A stretch of 64,000 nt of DNA from Dastarcus helophoroides. Taxonomy: Eukaryota > Arthropoda > Insecta > Coleoptera > Bothrideridae. Under the pieces are notes generated by a model that searched no databases, was not told the origin of the DNA, and was given only the letters and a program-made list of their open reading frames with translations. Below, one piece after another: positions 1-10,639 of the stretch; position 1 is the stretch's first letter, and each line of letters opens with the position of its first letter. The position numbers and the translations under genes are program-made. Location of the stretch: the NCBI GenBank assembly GCA_028583605.1, contig CM053326.1, positions 349,912-413,911 on the forward strand, given 5' to 3'.

Positions 1-235
1 CAATTGATTTCTAAAGCATTTCGAACAATATAAAAATGAAGAAGTATGGTTGAATGGATTAGAAAGAAAGTTCACAGTTCAAAAACTGAAATAAAAATAT
101 GTATTAAAGCTAGTTAGTTAATAATTTTAACTAATTTAAGGGAAAAAATTATATCGTTTCCTCGAGTCTAGCTTTTATATTAATAAAATGAATAATGTTC
201 GAAACTTCAATTTGGCCAAAAGCTCCATATACGGA

Positions 236-568
236 TGTTCTGCTTGACGCCTGTGAATGTTTTAGTACTTACTTGACGGAACATTTGTTAGCATTCGAAT
301 TGGATATACCAAACTGACGAGATCTAACAAGATCGAAACCGGTATTTGATTACCAAACTTCGAATCTAATAAATGTTCAAACCTATTGATCTGTGTCAGA
401 GACTAGTCTGTGCATTAGAATCCTTGTCTTCTGGGAACTTTCCTAGAGAGCAACCGCTTCGCTAGGTGGCAGTTTTCAACTGTTGGTAGTTCAGCTACCT
501 ATAATTCACCATACACGCCGCCTGGAGGGCTGCATGAATTTGTAGTCTAGGTTGCAATCTACTTGCAT
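236..568 (+). repeat. DIM repeat, copy 1
   Basis: This is one nearly full unit of a dispersed ~330-370-bp repeat that recurs at 13.9, 35.3, 35.6, 46.7 and 59.3-59.9 kb. Recognition landmarks are CTAGAGAGCAACCGCTTCGC and the end GTCTAGGTTGCA followed by CTACTTGCAT. No ORF or clear terminal inverted repeat is visible. Elsewhere the unit occurs as head-to-tail or inverted dimers, so this single copy is a useful reference. Confidence 0.8.
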
Positions 569-1906
569 AGAATGTTCTGCTCTTTAAATTTTTCGATGTA
601 TGTTAAAAATGACAAGCAATTTTGTTAGAACCATTGGCCATTTTCAAACTTTTAACCTCATGTTACGCTTCAACGAGTTCTGGAAGCGAGTCGACATCAA
701 GAAGCAAATTCGATGAATTTGTACACGCTTAGTGAAGGCGTCTGTGATTAATGAGTTTCAAACTGCTTCGACCCCCTTAAATGTCGAGAAGAAAATTTTC
801 CTAAGAGGTTGACGAAGGAACGGGTAAAGTTCTCAAAGTAAATAGAGTTAACAAATCTCTTGATAATCGAAGCAAAAATTCAGATCAAAGTAAAAGTAAT
901 TAATGAGCGGAGAGTCATAGCCCCCTAATCAAGAAATGTTATGAGGTAGTTACAGCCGAGACAAAGCACAAATTTGTAACCATAGTCACGACAGAAAAAT
1001 ACACGACATAACGGAAATACGATCTAATAACAGCGTATAACACCATGAGCAAAACTTCTGATTGTCATCATAATACCGAGTAAATAATGAGGAATATTTT
1101 GTAAATAAAAGTATATCTTAGTCACGTTAGTTGTATCCACAGGTGTGATTTTTTTTTAGAATGAATTTTTCTTATTAGACACCCTCGAATTTCGAGCGAA
1201 CATTTTTTTACAAAAAAAAAATAATTCGCTTTAAATGCTTTATGTCACTTAATATTCACTTGATGCCAACAAGAGCCCAAAATAATTTCAAGAATTAATT
1301 AAAGTTCTTCATTTTACACCTTCCAACCATTGAAGTCCTTTATTGATTCTATCTGATCAACAAAGTGTAAAAGAGTCCCCTGTCCCTTGTTTTGTCGTTG
1401 TATTAAACACTTTCAAGTGCTCCCCTACGAAAAACGATGAAATATCAGAGCGGATGCTTGACGCTCCTTGACTTGCATGGCTTCTGGATGATAAAAGTGT
1501 TTGCGCGAAAAGTAAACAGAAAATATCAAATATCTGACAAGCGCCTTGCTTGTTTTGGAAGATTTTTAATTACGTAGAGGCCATTTTTGCATTTAAAAAG
1601 CAAAGAAAATGATTCATTACCATTTAAAAATTTTCATTTATTTTGAGAAGAATTATACATCATATGAAATATATTAACTGACGCCTTTTTTCCGTACTTA
1701 ATACAGAAAGTTTATCTTCTGTGTTCTATGATTAACTGAAAATTAATAACAGGTGTTATTGCATAATGTTGATGAAATAATTAGCAGAAAAAATATCCCT
1801 TTAGGAGAGATTCGATGCGAGATCTCTCGAGTGATGGCCAGTGATGCTAATCACAATCACAGTACTACCGGAAGTGTTTAAATGATAATTTTCTAGATCT
1901 AGATAC
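569..1906. other. AT-rich stretch, nothing recognised
   Basis: No ORF above background, no terminal repeats and no match to the other repeat families of the window were seen. A 1.3-kb unassigned spacer. Confidence 0.5.
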
Positions 1907-2279
1907 TGTTACGGGCTTATCCGTTTGAATTGGTTACACATGATGGATTATACCCACTTTATTACTGAACTCAACTTGGATAACCACAATTGACAATTAA
2001 CTCACTTATTATTGACTTCTACTAACTCACTAATTACACTGATTCTAACTGACTTACTCGAGGGAAAGCTGACCGCCTTTTATAGTTTTGGCCCCCGGCT
2101 TCTAGAACTTTTCAGCAGATAAGGCTTATCGTTCTCGAAATTTATGGAACGCTTATCTGCCATTTGTTTCGTTATCTCGGCCGCTTTCCCCTTATCAGAT
2201 CCTTCTAGAAACTTTTTTTATTTACTAAATTATACAATTCTATTCTAAATTCTATTCCATCTATTTACATTGCGTTACA
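1907..2279 (-). mobile_element. Solo LTR (HSE-LTR family), copy 1
   Basis: On the minus strand the element begins TGTAACGCAATG and ends CCGTAACA, so it has the TG...CA ends of LTRs. A 4-bp direct repeat ATAC flanks it (1903-1906 and 2280-2283), as expected for an integrase-made duplication. It carries TATAAAAG (minus, 2084-2077) about 34 bp before a TCAGT initiator, and an AATAAA signal near the distal end. U3 holds TTCTAGAA and TTTCGAGAAC heat-shock-element-like blocks and the CAGATAAG/CTTATCTG inverted repeat. No internal retrotransposon coding sequence adjoins it, hence solo. The superfamily (Ty3/gypsy or other) cannot be decided from the LTR alone. Confidence 0.85.
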
Positions 2280-3437
2280 ATACTTTTATCGAAATTTTAT
2301 CGAAAAGTTGTAAATTGAAAATTTAAAACTTTCAAAGGTTTTAAATTTCGTTTTATAGATTTTCAACGTTTTTTCAGAAATTCAACTTTTTCCTCTTCTG
2401 AATTCTGAAATTATATTTTCAGTATTTATGTACATTTTCTCAAAATCGTTTTCCCAACTCAAAAATTTCCATTATGCTAGAAAGTTAAATATAATGTCAA
2501 AATGTTTATTTAATCTTCAAATTTTGATTTTTTTTTTTCGTAATTATTTATTCCATACTTGAGACCTTTTTAACTTCCACTAGAAATCTAATAATTTTGT
2601 AAATGAAGATTCTTTTAAACTTCATTTACTTTATTTTGGATAGATTTTGCTTCTGAAGAAACTCTCTCCAATATTGGACAAAACGTCAAACACTGTTGGT
2701 AGTTCTTGGACACGATCCAATTCAGGATGAAGATATCCTGACTCTGGCGCCATAGAAGTCTCCTTAATCATCTTTAATTTACAATTTTAGCTACCTTTTT
2801 CTTTCTTTTTTTTTATTATCTTTATAGTTACCAAGAATATGTTCAGTTTCACCTTCGAAACATCAAAATATAAAGTATACCTCTTTTTATACATGTTTCT
2901 TTAAGATGATATTACATAATAATATTCATGGAAGAAAATAGTAATAATACTAAAAAGTAACAACCACCTTTAATTTGACGACGTTTAAAGGACAAAAGAT
3001 GTTACATCGGGTTCAATTTACATAATACATCCATTGAATGTTTAAATGACGTATTAATGCTTCATAAAATTATCATACAGATTTGTATTTCATAAATTAC
3101 ATATCCAAGTAACATAAGGTACTTTTCTAAATGTACAGAGGCCAAATAAGTGTAGATTAAACAGTCTTTGCCTTAAAGAATATTTTTACGTGTTAATATA
3201 ATGCAAATGTTCCAGCTATTGAAGGTCAATCACGCCATTATCTATTACCTTTTGTATCAGCAATGGCGAGTTACAATTTGAAGAATTATTGCCAGCATTT
3301 CAGGATATAAATGCCAAAAACTTTATTAATGAATAAATTATGCTTCGAGACCACTATGAATGCATTGAAAGAATTTACAGTACAATCTTGATAATCCTGC
3401 TCTATAAAAAACCGACTAGTGTCGAATTAGTACAGAT
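2280..3437. other. AT-rich stretch with a faint GAAGA...ACGTC repeat
   Basis: The first ~350 bp are T- and A-rich. At about 2650-2760 lies a diverged copy of the repeat seen at 36.5 and 63.1 kb, recognisable by AAACGTCAAACACT and GGTAGTTCTTGGACACGATC. Nothing else recognised. Confidence 0.45.
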
Positions 3438-3745
3438 TTGAAATACAAATCTGGTCCCCTGCAACCAAGACAGATTAAAAAACCCAACAAAGGTTGCTCT
3501 GATGCGTTTCGATAGCAAGCTATCTTCTTCAAAGGGATCTTGGTTCCAGGGGACAAGATTTATATTTAAATTTTTGAAGATAACCAAGGACCACTAAAAT
3601 AGTATAGATTTGTCATATTACTGAAATATGCAGAGAAAAATGGTGTAAAAACAAATGCATTTGATAAAAATTCAGTCAGTATCAATCAATGGCGATATGT
3701 AAAATTTGATGAGACCATTAGTGGAACATTTCATCTATATCTACC
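3438..3745 (+). repeat. PAL repeat with 3' extension, copy 1
   Basis: The palindromic core is present: AACAAAGGTTGCTCTGATGC, a short loop, then GGGGACAAGATTTATATTT. It is followed by a ~145-bp extension (from GGACCACTAAAATAGTATAG to about 3745) that recurs almost unchanged at 6529-6672. Apart from that copy the extension is seen nowhere else in the window, so these two form a subfamily or a duplicated segment. Confidence 0.8.
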
Positions 3746-5265
3746 TATCGCAAGTTAGCCATAAATCCATTTTTGAGATTCATAACAATGAAAAACTTAT
3801 TTAACTAAACTGATAACAAATTCATTTAAAGAACGCGACCTAATTTAGCCACCCAACTGTGCTCTGTAAACACTAAACAAATAAAAAATTGCAGATTATT
3901 TTATGCAGTAGGCGAATTTTATCAATTTCCGTTTCTTTTGTGTTATATATACATTACTACATGATAAACACATTACTAGGAATTTTGTAAATAACGCTCA
4001 CAAACACACGAGAGAGATTTTCCCGTCCAATAGACAGGCATTGGCTCTATAAATAACCAAAATACCACTTCAGTATTCAAAACAGATGTCACTAAGTATT
4101 TTCTTAAAAATAACTCATTTGAGTTGACGCTTTTACAACATGCCCTTGACTTGAGAATAAAATGCATATTAATAATTATATTATTGGAGCGGCCACCATC
4201 GGAGTCATTGGCTTCTGTCTGTCTACTACCAACACAATATGTGTTAGTTGAACTGAGTCACATCTCTATGTCAGGCTTTTTCATAGCTTTCATAAACTTC
4301 AAGATGAAAATACTTTGTCATGTTCCTGTTTTATTGTCATTGCTTCGGTGAAATGAGGGACCTATGACATCTTTACTCAATTATCAGATACTTTTACAGC
4401 ATCTCGTGTCATGTATATTAAATGGTGCAGTAAACTAGTCCTTTGTTTTCGATATACAGAAATGGTTTATAAAAATGTGAACATAAAAGTATTTAAAAAT
4501 GACAAGTGTCCATTTCGGAATAAAAGTTGATCTTGTTGCATGTTTTTTAACTTCGACAACTATTTTCTTATACACATCAGGAAAGTCAAACACTGTCCAT
4601 AGGGAGAATGTTAATGAGAGATTTAATATTGAGAGCTAATAGTGGGATAGATGGGCGGCGCCTTGTATTCTCCTACACCGGTGTAAACAATTCAACGCAG
4701 AGCGCAGCGATCAGTGCTGGTGGAGATTTTAGTAGTACATCATAGCTTCTAACGTGTTTTATTCCGGGATTACTACTGGAAGGAAATAATTTTATTAAAA
4801 TTTGCGTACCACATGCTGTTTGTTCTTTTAGTCCGTTGATTAATCAACGTCTGAGGTAAAATAAAACTTATATTCTTTGATAACCTAAATAAATAAACGA
4901 GTTTTTTTAAACAAAATAAATAATAATTCTAATGAAGAATATAACACAATAACTCTTTAAACATTACAATATAAGGAGTTCAAATAGGCCACCAGACTTT
5001 GCTAAACAATATTCCACTCTGTTGTAAAACTCTCGACGAGTTTTTTCTAACATCTAAACTGGAAGATACGAGCATGCTGCTTCAAAGTAGGGAAATACGT
5101 TCAGCGGCCGTAGAAAACTATGGAAGGGACAATTCTTAGCGTTTTACATGGACAATGAAAATTTTTCCTTATCTGTATATAGTTAATATGATACAATAAT
5201 GCGAAACAATTGACCTACCAATCTAAAATCCACGATCCATACTCTAAACTATTTGGTAACAAACA
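3746..5265. other. Unassigned stretch
   Basis: Only short overlapping ORFs on both strands (for example 3976-4167 minus and 4124-4351 plus), with no recognisable motif. A small GC-richer patch at about 4640-4740 stands out but carries no feature I can name. Confidence 0.4.
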
Positions 5266-5269
5266 CTGA

Positions 5270-5938
5270 AAATATTTTTGTGGTGAAGGAAGGCGCACTA
5301 TGTATATTCATAGATAAAGACGGAGCCTTTGATAACACCTCACATGAATCCATAAAAAGAGCGTGCGTTAAAAGGAAAATAAAGCCTATAACTACTTAAT
5401 GGATTGAATCTATTCTTCAAAGCAGAATTATCAGCATCGATGGTGGTAGTGATTCGATCGCTGTGACAGCAGACAGGGGTTGCCCCCAAGAGAAGTACTG
5501 TCGCCCCTTCTGTGGTCAATGGTGCTCGATGATCTTCTCTGTGAGCTGACCAAGTCTGGTTACAGTACAATACTGAAGGTTATGCAAATGACTTCGTAAT
5601 TACAATAAGGGGCAAACATGAAGGCGTGATACTGTCAATAAATGTTGTCAAAAGGAAGGGCTAGGGGTCAAATGAGAACCGTTGCTTTTACGAAAAGGAA
5701 AAAGCTAACAACTCTCTTTTCTGATGAAAAAGAACTTAGTCTTTCAGGTGAAGACAAATATCTAGAAGTTCACCTTGACTGCAGACTTTCCTGGAATACA
5801 CATCTTAAAGCGACGACCAACAAAGCCTTAAAGCGACGACCAACAAAGCCTTAAAGCGACGACCAACAAACCTATAGCGGGATTATGGACATACAGCTCC
5901 TTAACTGGTAAGTCATGGGACTAAAATCGAAAATGTTC
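5270..5938 (+). pseudogene. LINE-C reverse transcriptase fragment
   Basis: Conceptual translation over several frames gives the RT palm of an RNase H-bearing LINE. Motif A reads FIDKDGAFDNTSHESI, then a RGCPQE block (motif B) with frameshifts, then a degenerate YAND in place of YADD near 5583-5594, then KYLEVHLDCRLSW (the usual LGV.LD.RL.W block) at 5757-5795, and ALWTYSSLTGKSWGL around 5882-5930. In frame stops and shifts make it dead. Its downstream part resumes at about 7558 (TIVRPIVTY), so the LINE is split by the LINE-B pieces and pogo-type MITE between. Clade is uncertain (I, R1 or LOA-like by the GAFDNTS wording). Confidence 0.75.
5804..5872 (+). repeat. 23-bp tandem triplication
   Basis: The unit CTTAAAGCGACGACCAACAA plus three bases is present three times at offsets of 23 bp (starts 5804, 5827, 5850). 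It lies inside the LINE-C RT remnant and shifts its frame, since 23 is not a multiple of three. It looks like local slippage. Confidence 0.9.
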
Positions 5939-6393
5939 TTATAACATCCAAACATACTAATGGACGGTAAAATCTTTCCGATGGGATCTAATCTATCTAT
6001 CCTAGGAGCGAATGCGAGCACTAACTTCTCTTGGGACGATCATGTGCGCGCCATTGCCAAATCCGCCTCTCAGAAGCTAGGCTTTCTTTTTAGATCTAAA
6101 AAGTACTTCATATCTCATCAGCTATTAACACTATAAAAAGCTCAAGTTAGGACAACACTAGCCAATACTGTTTTCATGTTTGGAGTTTAACCCCAAAACA
6201 CACTTTAGCTCTCTTGGATGCAATTCAAAGAAGATTGATTCGCCTAATTGATGACGAGAGTCTGACCGACTCTCTCGAAATACTAGAGCACAGGCGTATT
6301 GTCTCTTTTCTACAAGTACTATCATGGAAGATGCTCGTAGGAACTAATAGGATTGATCTCTCAAGGGCAAGATTTTTATCCCCTGAAATCAAG
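5939..6393 (+). pseudogene. LINE-B RT C-terminal fragment, copy 1
   Basis: Translation gives NILMDGKIFPMGSNL, NFSWDDHVRAIAKSASQK, LGFLFRSKKYFISHQLLTL and then MDAIQRRLIRLIDDESLTDS followed by LEILEHRRIVSF. This is the thumb and C-terminal part of an animal non-LTR RT (the DAIQRR...RLI block precedes the WNSLP block in such proteins). An in-frame stop follows QLLTL. A PAL repeat interrupts it, after which a second overlapping LINE-B copy begins. Confidence 0.75.
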
Positions 6394-6672
6394 AAAGATT
6401 AAAGAACACAACAAAGGTTGCTCTAATGCGTTTCGATAGCCAAGCTATTATCTTCAAAGAGATCTTGGTTTCAGGAGACAAGATTTATATTTCAATTTTT
6501 GAAGATAACCAAGGACCACTAAAATAGTATAGATTTGTCATATTACTGAAATATACAGAGAAAAATGGTATAAAACAAATGCAGTTGATAAAAATTCAGT
6601 CAGTATCAATCAATGGCGATATGTAAAATTTGATGAGACCATTAGTGGAACATTTCAGCTCTATCTATCTAT
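6394..6672 (+). repeat. PAL repeat with 3' extension, copy 2
   Basis: Near duplicate of 3470-3745, including the 3' extension ending TGGAACATTTCA. It sits exactly between two LINE-B fragments that share the DAIQRR region, so the repeated LINE-B sequence may flank it as part of one duplication. Confidence 0.8.
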
Positions 6673-6689
6673 CCTAAAGAGAGAATTCC

Positions 6690-7215
6690 TGAAGGACTGA
6701 AAAGCCTAATCATCAACGCACTCACACACTATACAAAGCTTAAGCTAGGCCAACGCTAGCTGTTCTCGTGTTTGGAGTTCAGCCCCAAAACACACTTTAG
6801 CTCTCTTGGATTCAATTCAAAGAAGAGCGATTCGCCTAATTGACGACGAAAATTTGACCAATTTTCTGGAAACACTAGAACACAGGCGTATGGTTGGTGG
6901 CTTGTCTCTTTTCTACAAGTACTATCATGGAAGATGCTCGTAGGAAATAATAGGATTGATCCCCCCAAGGGCAAGATCTTGAAGCGTATTGGATAGTCGC
7001 AACTTGACACAGTGAGGACTTCTGTCTAGGGAGACTATTTTTTCTATAGAACTTCCAAGTTGTGGAACTTGTTATCGAAAGAAATTTTCCCCAAAAATTT
7101 CAACCTATCCTTGTTTGAGAAGGGGGTTCATGGCCATCTATCCTTGCTTCCGCATCCTACTCGCAGTGCTTTGAAAGCATAATGGGGCTACCTTTTGCGA
7201 GTGGATTAAACTTAC
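6690..7215 (+). pseudogene. LINE-B RT C-terminus, copy 2
   Basis: Starts with a KLKLGQR-like stretch and the repeated QRRAIRLIDDENLTN block and continues to the true C-terminus, in which KLWNLLSKEIFPKNFN and LSLFEKGVHGHLS correspond to the WNSLP...FP.NYNLSLFKK.VHRHL block. It ends with the family 3' sequence GCGAGTGGATTAAACTTA, shared with 21204-21221. A pogo-type MITE is inserted directly after it. Confidence 0.75.
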
Positions 7216-7219
7216 AGTA

Positions 7220-7553
7220 CAGTAGAACTCCGTTAATCCGACCATGACGGGACTAAGGTGTAGGTCGGATCCCAAAAAATGTCGAACCATCCGAAGTATA
7301 ACTAATTAGGACAAATTTTTGAATGACTTTTGCATCTCCATCATTTCACATTTTTAAATGTATCGCAAAAAGGAGTAAAGATTCTGTTCAAAATGCTTAA
7401 GACACTTTAAAAGCATGTTTTGTTTACAAAATTTATTTCAAAAAAATCCACAAGCTACAAATTCAAATACATTAATTCTGAGTAGTACTAAGATGAAGGT
7501 TGGATTATCTGGAGAGTCGTATCATCCAAGGTCAGACCAACGCAGTTCTACTG
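7220..7553. mobile_element. pogo/Tigger-type MITE
   Basis: 334 bp bounded by TA dinucleotides (7218-7219 and 7554-7555). The ends are inverted: CAGTAGAACTCCGTTAATCC on the left and, read from the right, CAGTAGAACTGCGTTGGTCT. TA target duplication and a CAGTAGAAC terminus fit the Tc1/mariner superfamily, pogo-like branch. No transposase ORF, hence non-autonomous. Confidence 0.85.
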
Positions 7554-7557
7554 TACC

Positions 7558-8500
7558 TAACGATAGTGAGACCCATCGTTACATATACTTCCTTTATGTG
7601 ATGGCCAACAATGAAGAAAAATTAGCCCAGACAAATTGCGGAAAGTGCTTGCCTGTATGAGAAGCTATGCCCACCATCCTTACAACAATAATGGAAGTCA
7701 TGCTGGACTTTCTTCACTTGCACAGTTGTGCAAAGAGAGAGGCGACCACCTTACGAATCCATCAGATCGAAAAAATGAGAGCAGGGGACCTTACAGGGCA
7801 CCACAAACTTATAGCCACATATCCTAACACTACTAAAGAACTATATGGCCATCAAATACGACTTCTACATTCCACTTGAAGTGGTTATTGCTAGCCTTCA
7901 GAAAAATTCGTTCCTCATACCAAAACCAAAAAAAGTGAACCTTCCCCTAGTACACAGATGGCTTCAAAATGGATAAAGGCGTTGGCTGTGTGATATATGG
8001 CCCTAAATTTTGATGCATCACAATCCCTAGGCATTTGTTCCACCACCTTTCAGGTCGAAGTACATGTCATTGATATGTGCCCTCGTAAATTTCTCAAGAA
8101 ACGCATTGGAGGAGCTGCACAATATTTATATTCTCAGACAGCCAGGCAGTCTTAGGGCTTTGAAGTTCCATGCTTTCGACTCTATGCTAGGAGGGCAAAC
8201 AATGCTCAATGAGTAATACAATATAATAGATAACAAATTAGCCTTTTTGTGGGATCCAGGCCACGAGGAAATAGGAAGAAATGAGATAGCTGATAGCCTT
8301 GCGGAAAGATCCACACCATTTAATAGACCCAAACCATTCTTTGGTATTATTAAAAACCATGTTTCAAGGGAACTCCACATGTGGGAAAAAAGACAAATTA
8401 ACACCCTCTGGATAAACAGTCCAAGTCAAAGACAAGCGAAATATATTTTTAGTCAATTAGTCACCCAAGAAGGCAAGATAATAATACTTGTGAATGAAAT
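7558..8500 (+). pseudogene. LINE-C C-terminus with RNase H domain
   Basis: Translation across frames gives TIVRPIVTY, a connection segment (EVMLDFLHLHSCAKREATTL, GDLTGHHKLIATYP), then RNase H: TDGFKMDKGVGCVIYGP (first Asp), FQVEVHVID (Glu), FSDSQAVLGL (Asp), and WDPGHEEIGRNEIADSLAE (His/Asp). The last part, in one frame from 8247, continues RPKPFFGIIKNHVSRELHMW to about residue 75. Frameshifts and stops break it. After ~8500 the open frame runs into an LTR fragment and is not LINE sequence. The RNase H order is typical of I/R1/LOA-like LINEs. Confidence 0.75.
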
Positions 8501-8627
8501 TTCTGGAACGCGTATCTGTCATTTGTTTCGTATCGCGGCCGCTTTCCCCTTATCAGATCCTTCTAGAAACTTAAAATTATACAATTCTATTCTAAATTTT
8601 ATTCCATCCATTTACATTGCGTTACAA
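8501..8627 (-). mobile_element. Solo LTR family fragment, copy 2
   Basis: Matches the first third of the HSE-LTR on the minus strand (from TGTAACGCAATG to the TTCCAGAAATTTC block). The remainder is missing, so it is truncated. It is fused to the LINE-C RNase H tail and contributes to a misleading 184-residue open frame. Confidence 0.85.
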
Positions 8628-9500
8628 TATGAAGACATAAAGAGAGTCACTAACTTGTTGCAATATCACATGCACTATTGGATCATCTGTATAGATCTTC
8701 CTCGACCAGCAAAGCGGTCGAGGAAGAGGATCACTGTTTTTTGTTTATGTGGAACAACAGATTTTATGAAAACCATTGAGAGCAGTGAAATTGACTACTA
8801 GAATGTGAACTGAAATCTCCTGATTCAAGCGTTTTGCATCAGCAACTTCTCGACAAAAAGAAACCTTATATTTCCACAACTGTATATAAAGCAGGGTCTC
8901 GTGAAGCAATTTGTTAAATCTATGTCAATTAAAGCAGATTGTTCCAAGTATCTATTTTGGCATTTCCTAGACTGTCCTCTGAAAAGATAAAGACCGGTGG
9001 TTTGATGATCCACAGATTCGATAACTCGCTAAAAACGAACCTTTTATCTCAACAGGAAGACTGAATTTGAAAAGAATGATTTGTTGGGATTTTAAAACAT
9101 TGTCAAAGATTTTATTGGAAATACACGAGTTCAGAATTACATCGAAATTGTCCAGCATCTCTGAGAGTTTCAAAATGCCTAGTTGCAACATGGGTATAGC
9201 CATCTTGCTGACTTACAGAAAAATCTTACTGCATTGATGAGTCGGCTGAGTGATTCCACTAAGGATTTGAGGCCATGGAGGCAGAGTATCAAAGTAGATG
9301 GGATGCAAATGTGAATATACAATGAGATTAACCATTGGTAGAGCATCAATCATCGGACGAAAATGTCCACACAGTAAACACTAAAGAAGATACTCGAAAA
9401 TGTTTATCATAATATTTAAGCACGTTTAACTGTTTAATTACAGAAAATTTAATTGGTCATTTGTTATAATATGCTTGTCTAATGCTTTGTAAAAAAAAAC
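8628..9500. other. Unassigned stretch with a hairpin
   Basis: No recognisable gene. A strong hairpin lies at about 8697-8735, with TCCTCGACC and GGTCGAGGA as arms around an 8-bp loop. Confidence 0.4.
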
Positions 9501-9511
9501 TTTACTATTTG

Positions 9512-9568
9512 GTGCAACGGACTGATCCTTGGTTATCTTCTGGTCCGGGGACAAGATTTGTATTTGAA
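9512..9568 (+). repeat. PAL remnant with 11-bp target duplication
   Basis: Only the two outer ends of the PAL repeat remain (GGACTGATCCTTGGTTATCT joined to GGGGACAAGATTTGTATTT). TTTACTATTTG is present on both sides (9501-9511 and 9569-9579), an 11-bp direct repeat that marks the insertion site. Confidence 0.85.
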
Positions 9569-9764
9569 TTTACTATTTGTATAAACACAATTTGATTTTC
9601 AGTAATATCTAGCCTTGGACGAACAAAACTGTTATTTGTGAACAGTATATTTCGTACCTTTAACGTTTATTTTCCTTTGTATGCGCATTTGTATGACTTT
9701 GAGACGAGGAGAGGGTACTCTGTAGAATAAAAGCTTCACGCGATAGAAACTGAGATCACATTTA

Positions 9765-10304
9765 CCAGCGATGACCTACGCATCTGTAGCTTGGTCACAG
9801 GCGACGGATAATCAGATGAAGAAACTCCCGGTGTTCCAGAACGTCTTTCTAAGACAAGCCATGGACGCTCCATGATTTGTGAGAAACAATCAGCTCCACA
9901 GAGAAGCTGAACTACCTTTGGTAAGAGAATTTCTTAGGGAAATTAATTCCAGGGCGATGGTGAGAGCGGAAAAGCATCCCAACGAACTAGTTCGACAGGC
10001 AGTGGATTACGATCCAAACATCCCAACCAGGATTAGAAGACCAAGGATGGTCCTCTAGGCTAAGACTTCCATTTCGAAAATTTTCTGTTTTGTTTGTTCT
10101 TATGTTTCAGGCAAAATAGCTTACAACAGTGCTGCAGCACTATTGTACTGTTCCGACGGAGGGATTGGGGGCCAAGGGCCCGTCCCGAAGAAGCAGGGGT
10201 TTTTAATCGGTAGCCGTAGTTTGAGCGGAAGTCCGACACTATCTGGGTTATCTTCCCAGATGTGCGTAAAGGATTTTCCCCTACTTTAACAAAAAAAAAA
10301 AAAA
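9765..10304 (+). mobile_element. LINE-A (Jockey-like) 5'-truncated copy with poly(A)
   Basis: Begins inside the RT C-terminus (TYASVAWSQATDNQMK), keeps the terminal block DPNIPTRIRRPRMVL and its stop at about 10057, then the 3' UTR and a 14-base A run ending at 10304. A TGA replaces the Trp codon in DAPWFVRNNQ. Flanks resemble an imperfect target duplication (ACTGAGATCACATTT before, ACTGAGACCATTTT after the tail). A standard 5'-truncated retrotransposon insertion. Confidence 0.85.
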
Positions 10305-10639
10305 ACTGAGACCATTTTTGAATTTAGAGGCCAAACAATAGTTGAAAACAAGTCACAAATCTAAGACAACAAAATTGCTGTTCCCCAGTATTTAGATTAG
10401 AGGGGTTGAATGATCCAGGAAACCTAGGTTTTAGCTCGTTGAGACCGTAATTTATGTACTTGGTGTGTGATTTCATCACTTTAAGGAAAGTAGAAAATTA
10501 ATTAATTATTAGGGAATATCTTTTGTGTTTTACGAACACAGGCGTGGCTTAGAGATCCCATTAATATTTGTCGTTTTTTTTCCTAAGTAATTACGAAAAA
10601 TAGTTTAGACTTGCAGTCCAACGCTATCACTACTATTTC

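Noticed and set aside
5804..5872. Short regular repeats as a CRISPR array (also 32.1-33.0 kb)
   Set aside because: Units are directly contiguous with no spacers, and the setting is eukaryotic.
8247..8801. 184-codon ORF as a single gene
   Set aside because: The first ~75 codons are LINE-C RNase H, then the frame runs antisense through an LTR fragment and unrelated sequence.
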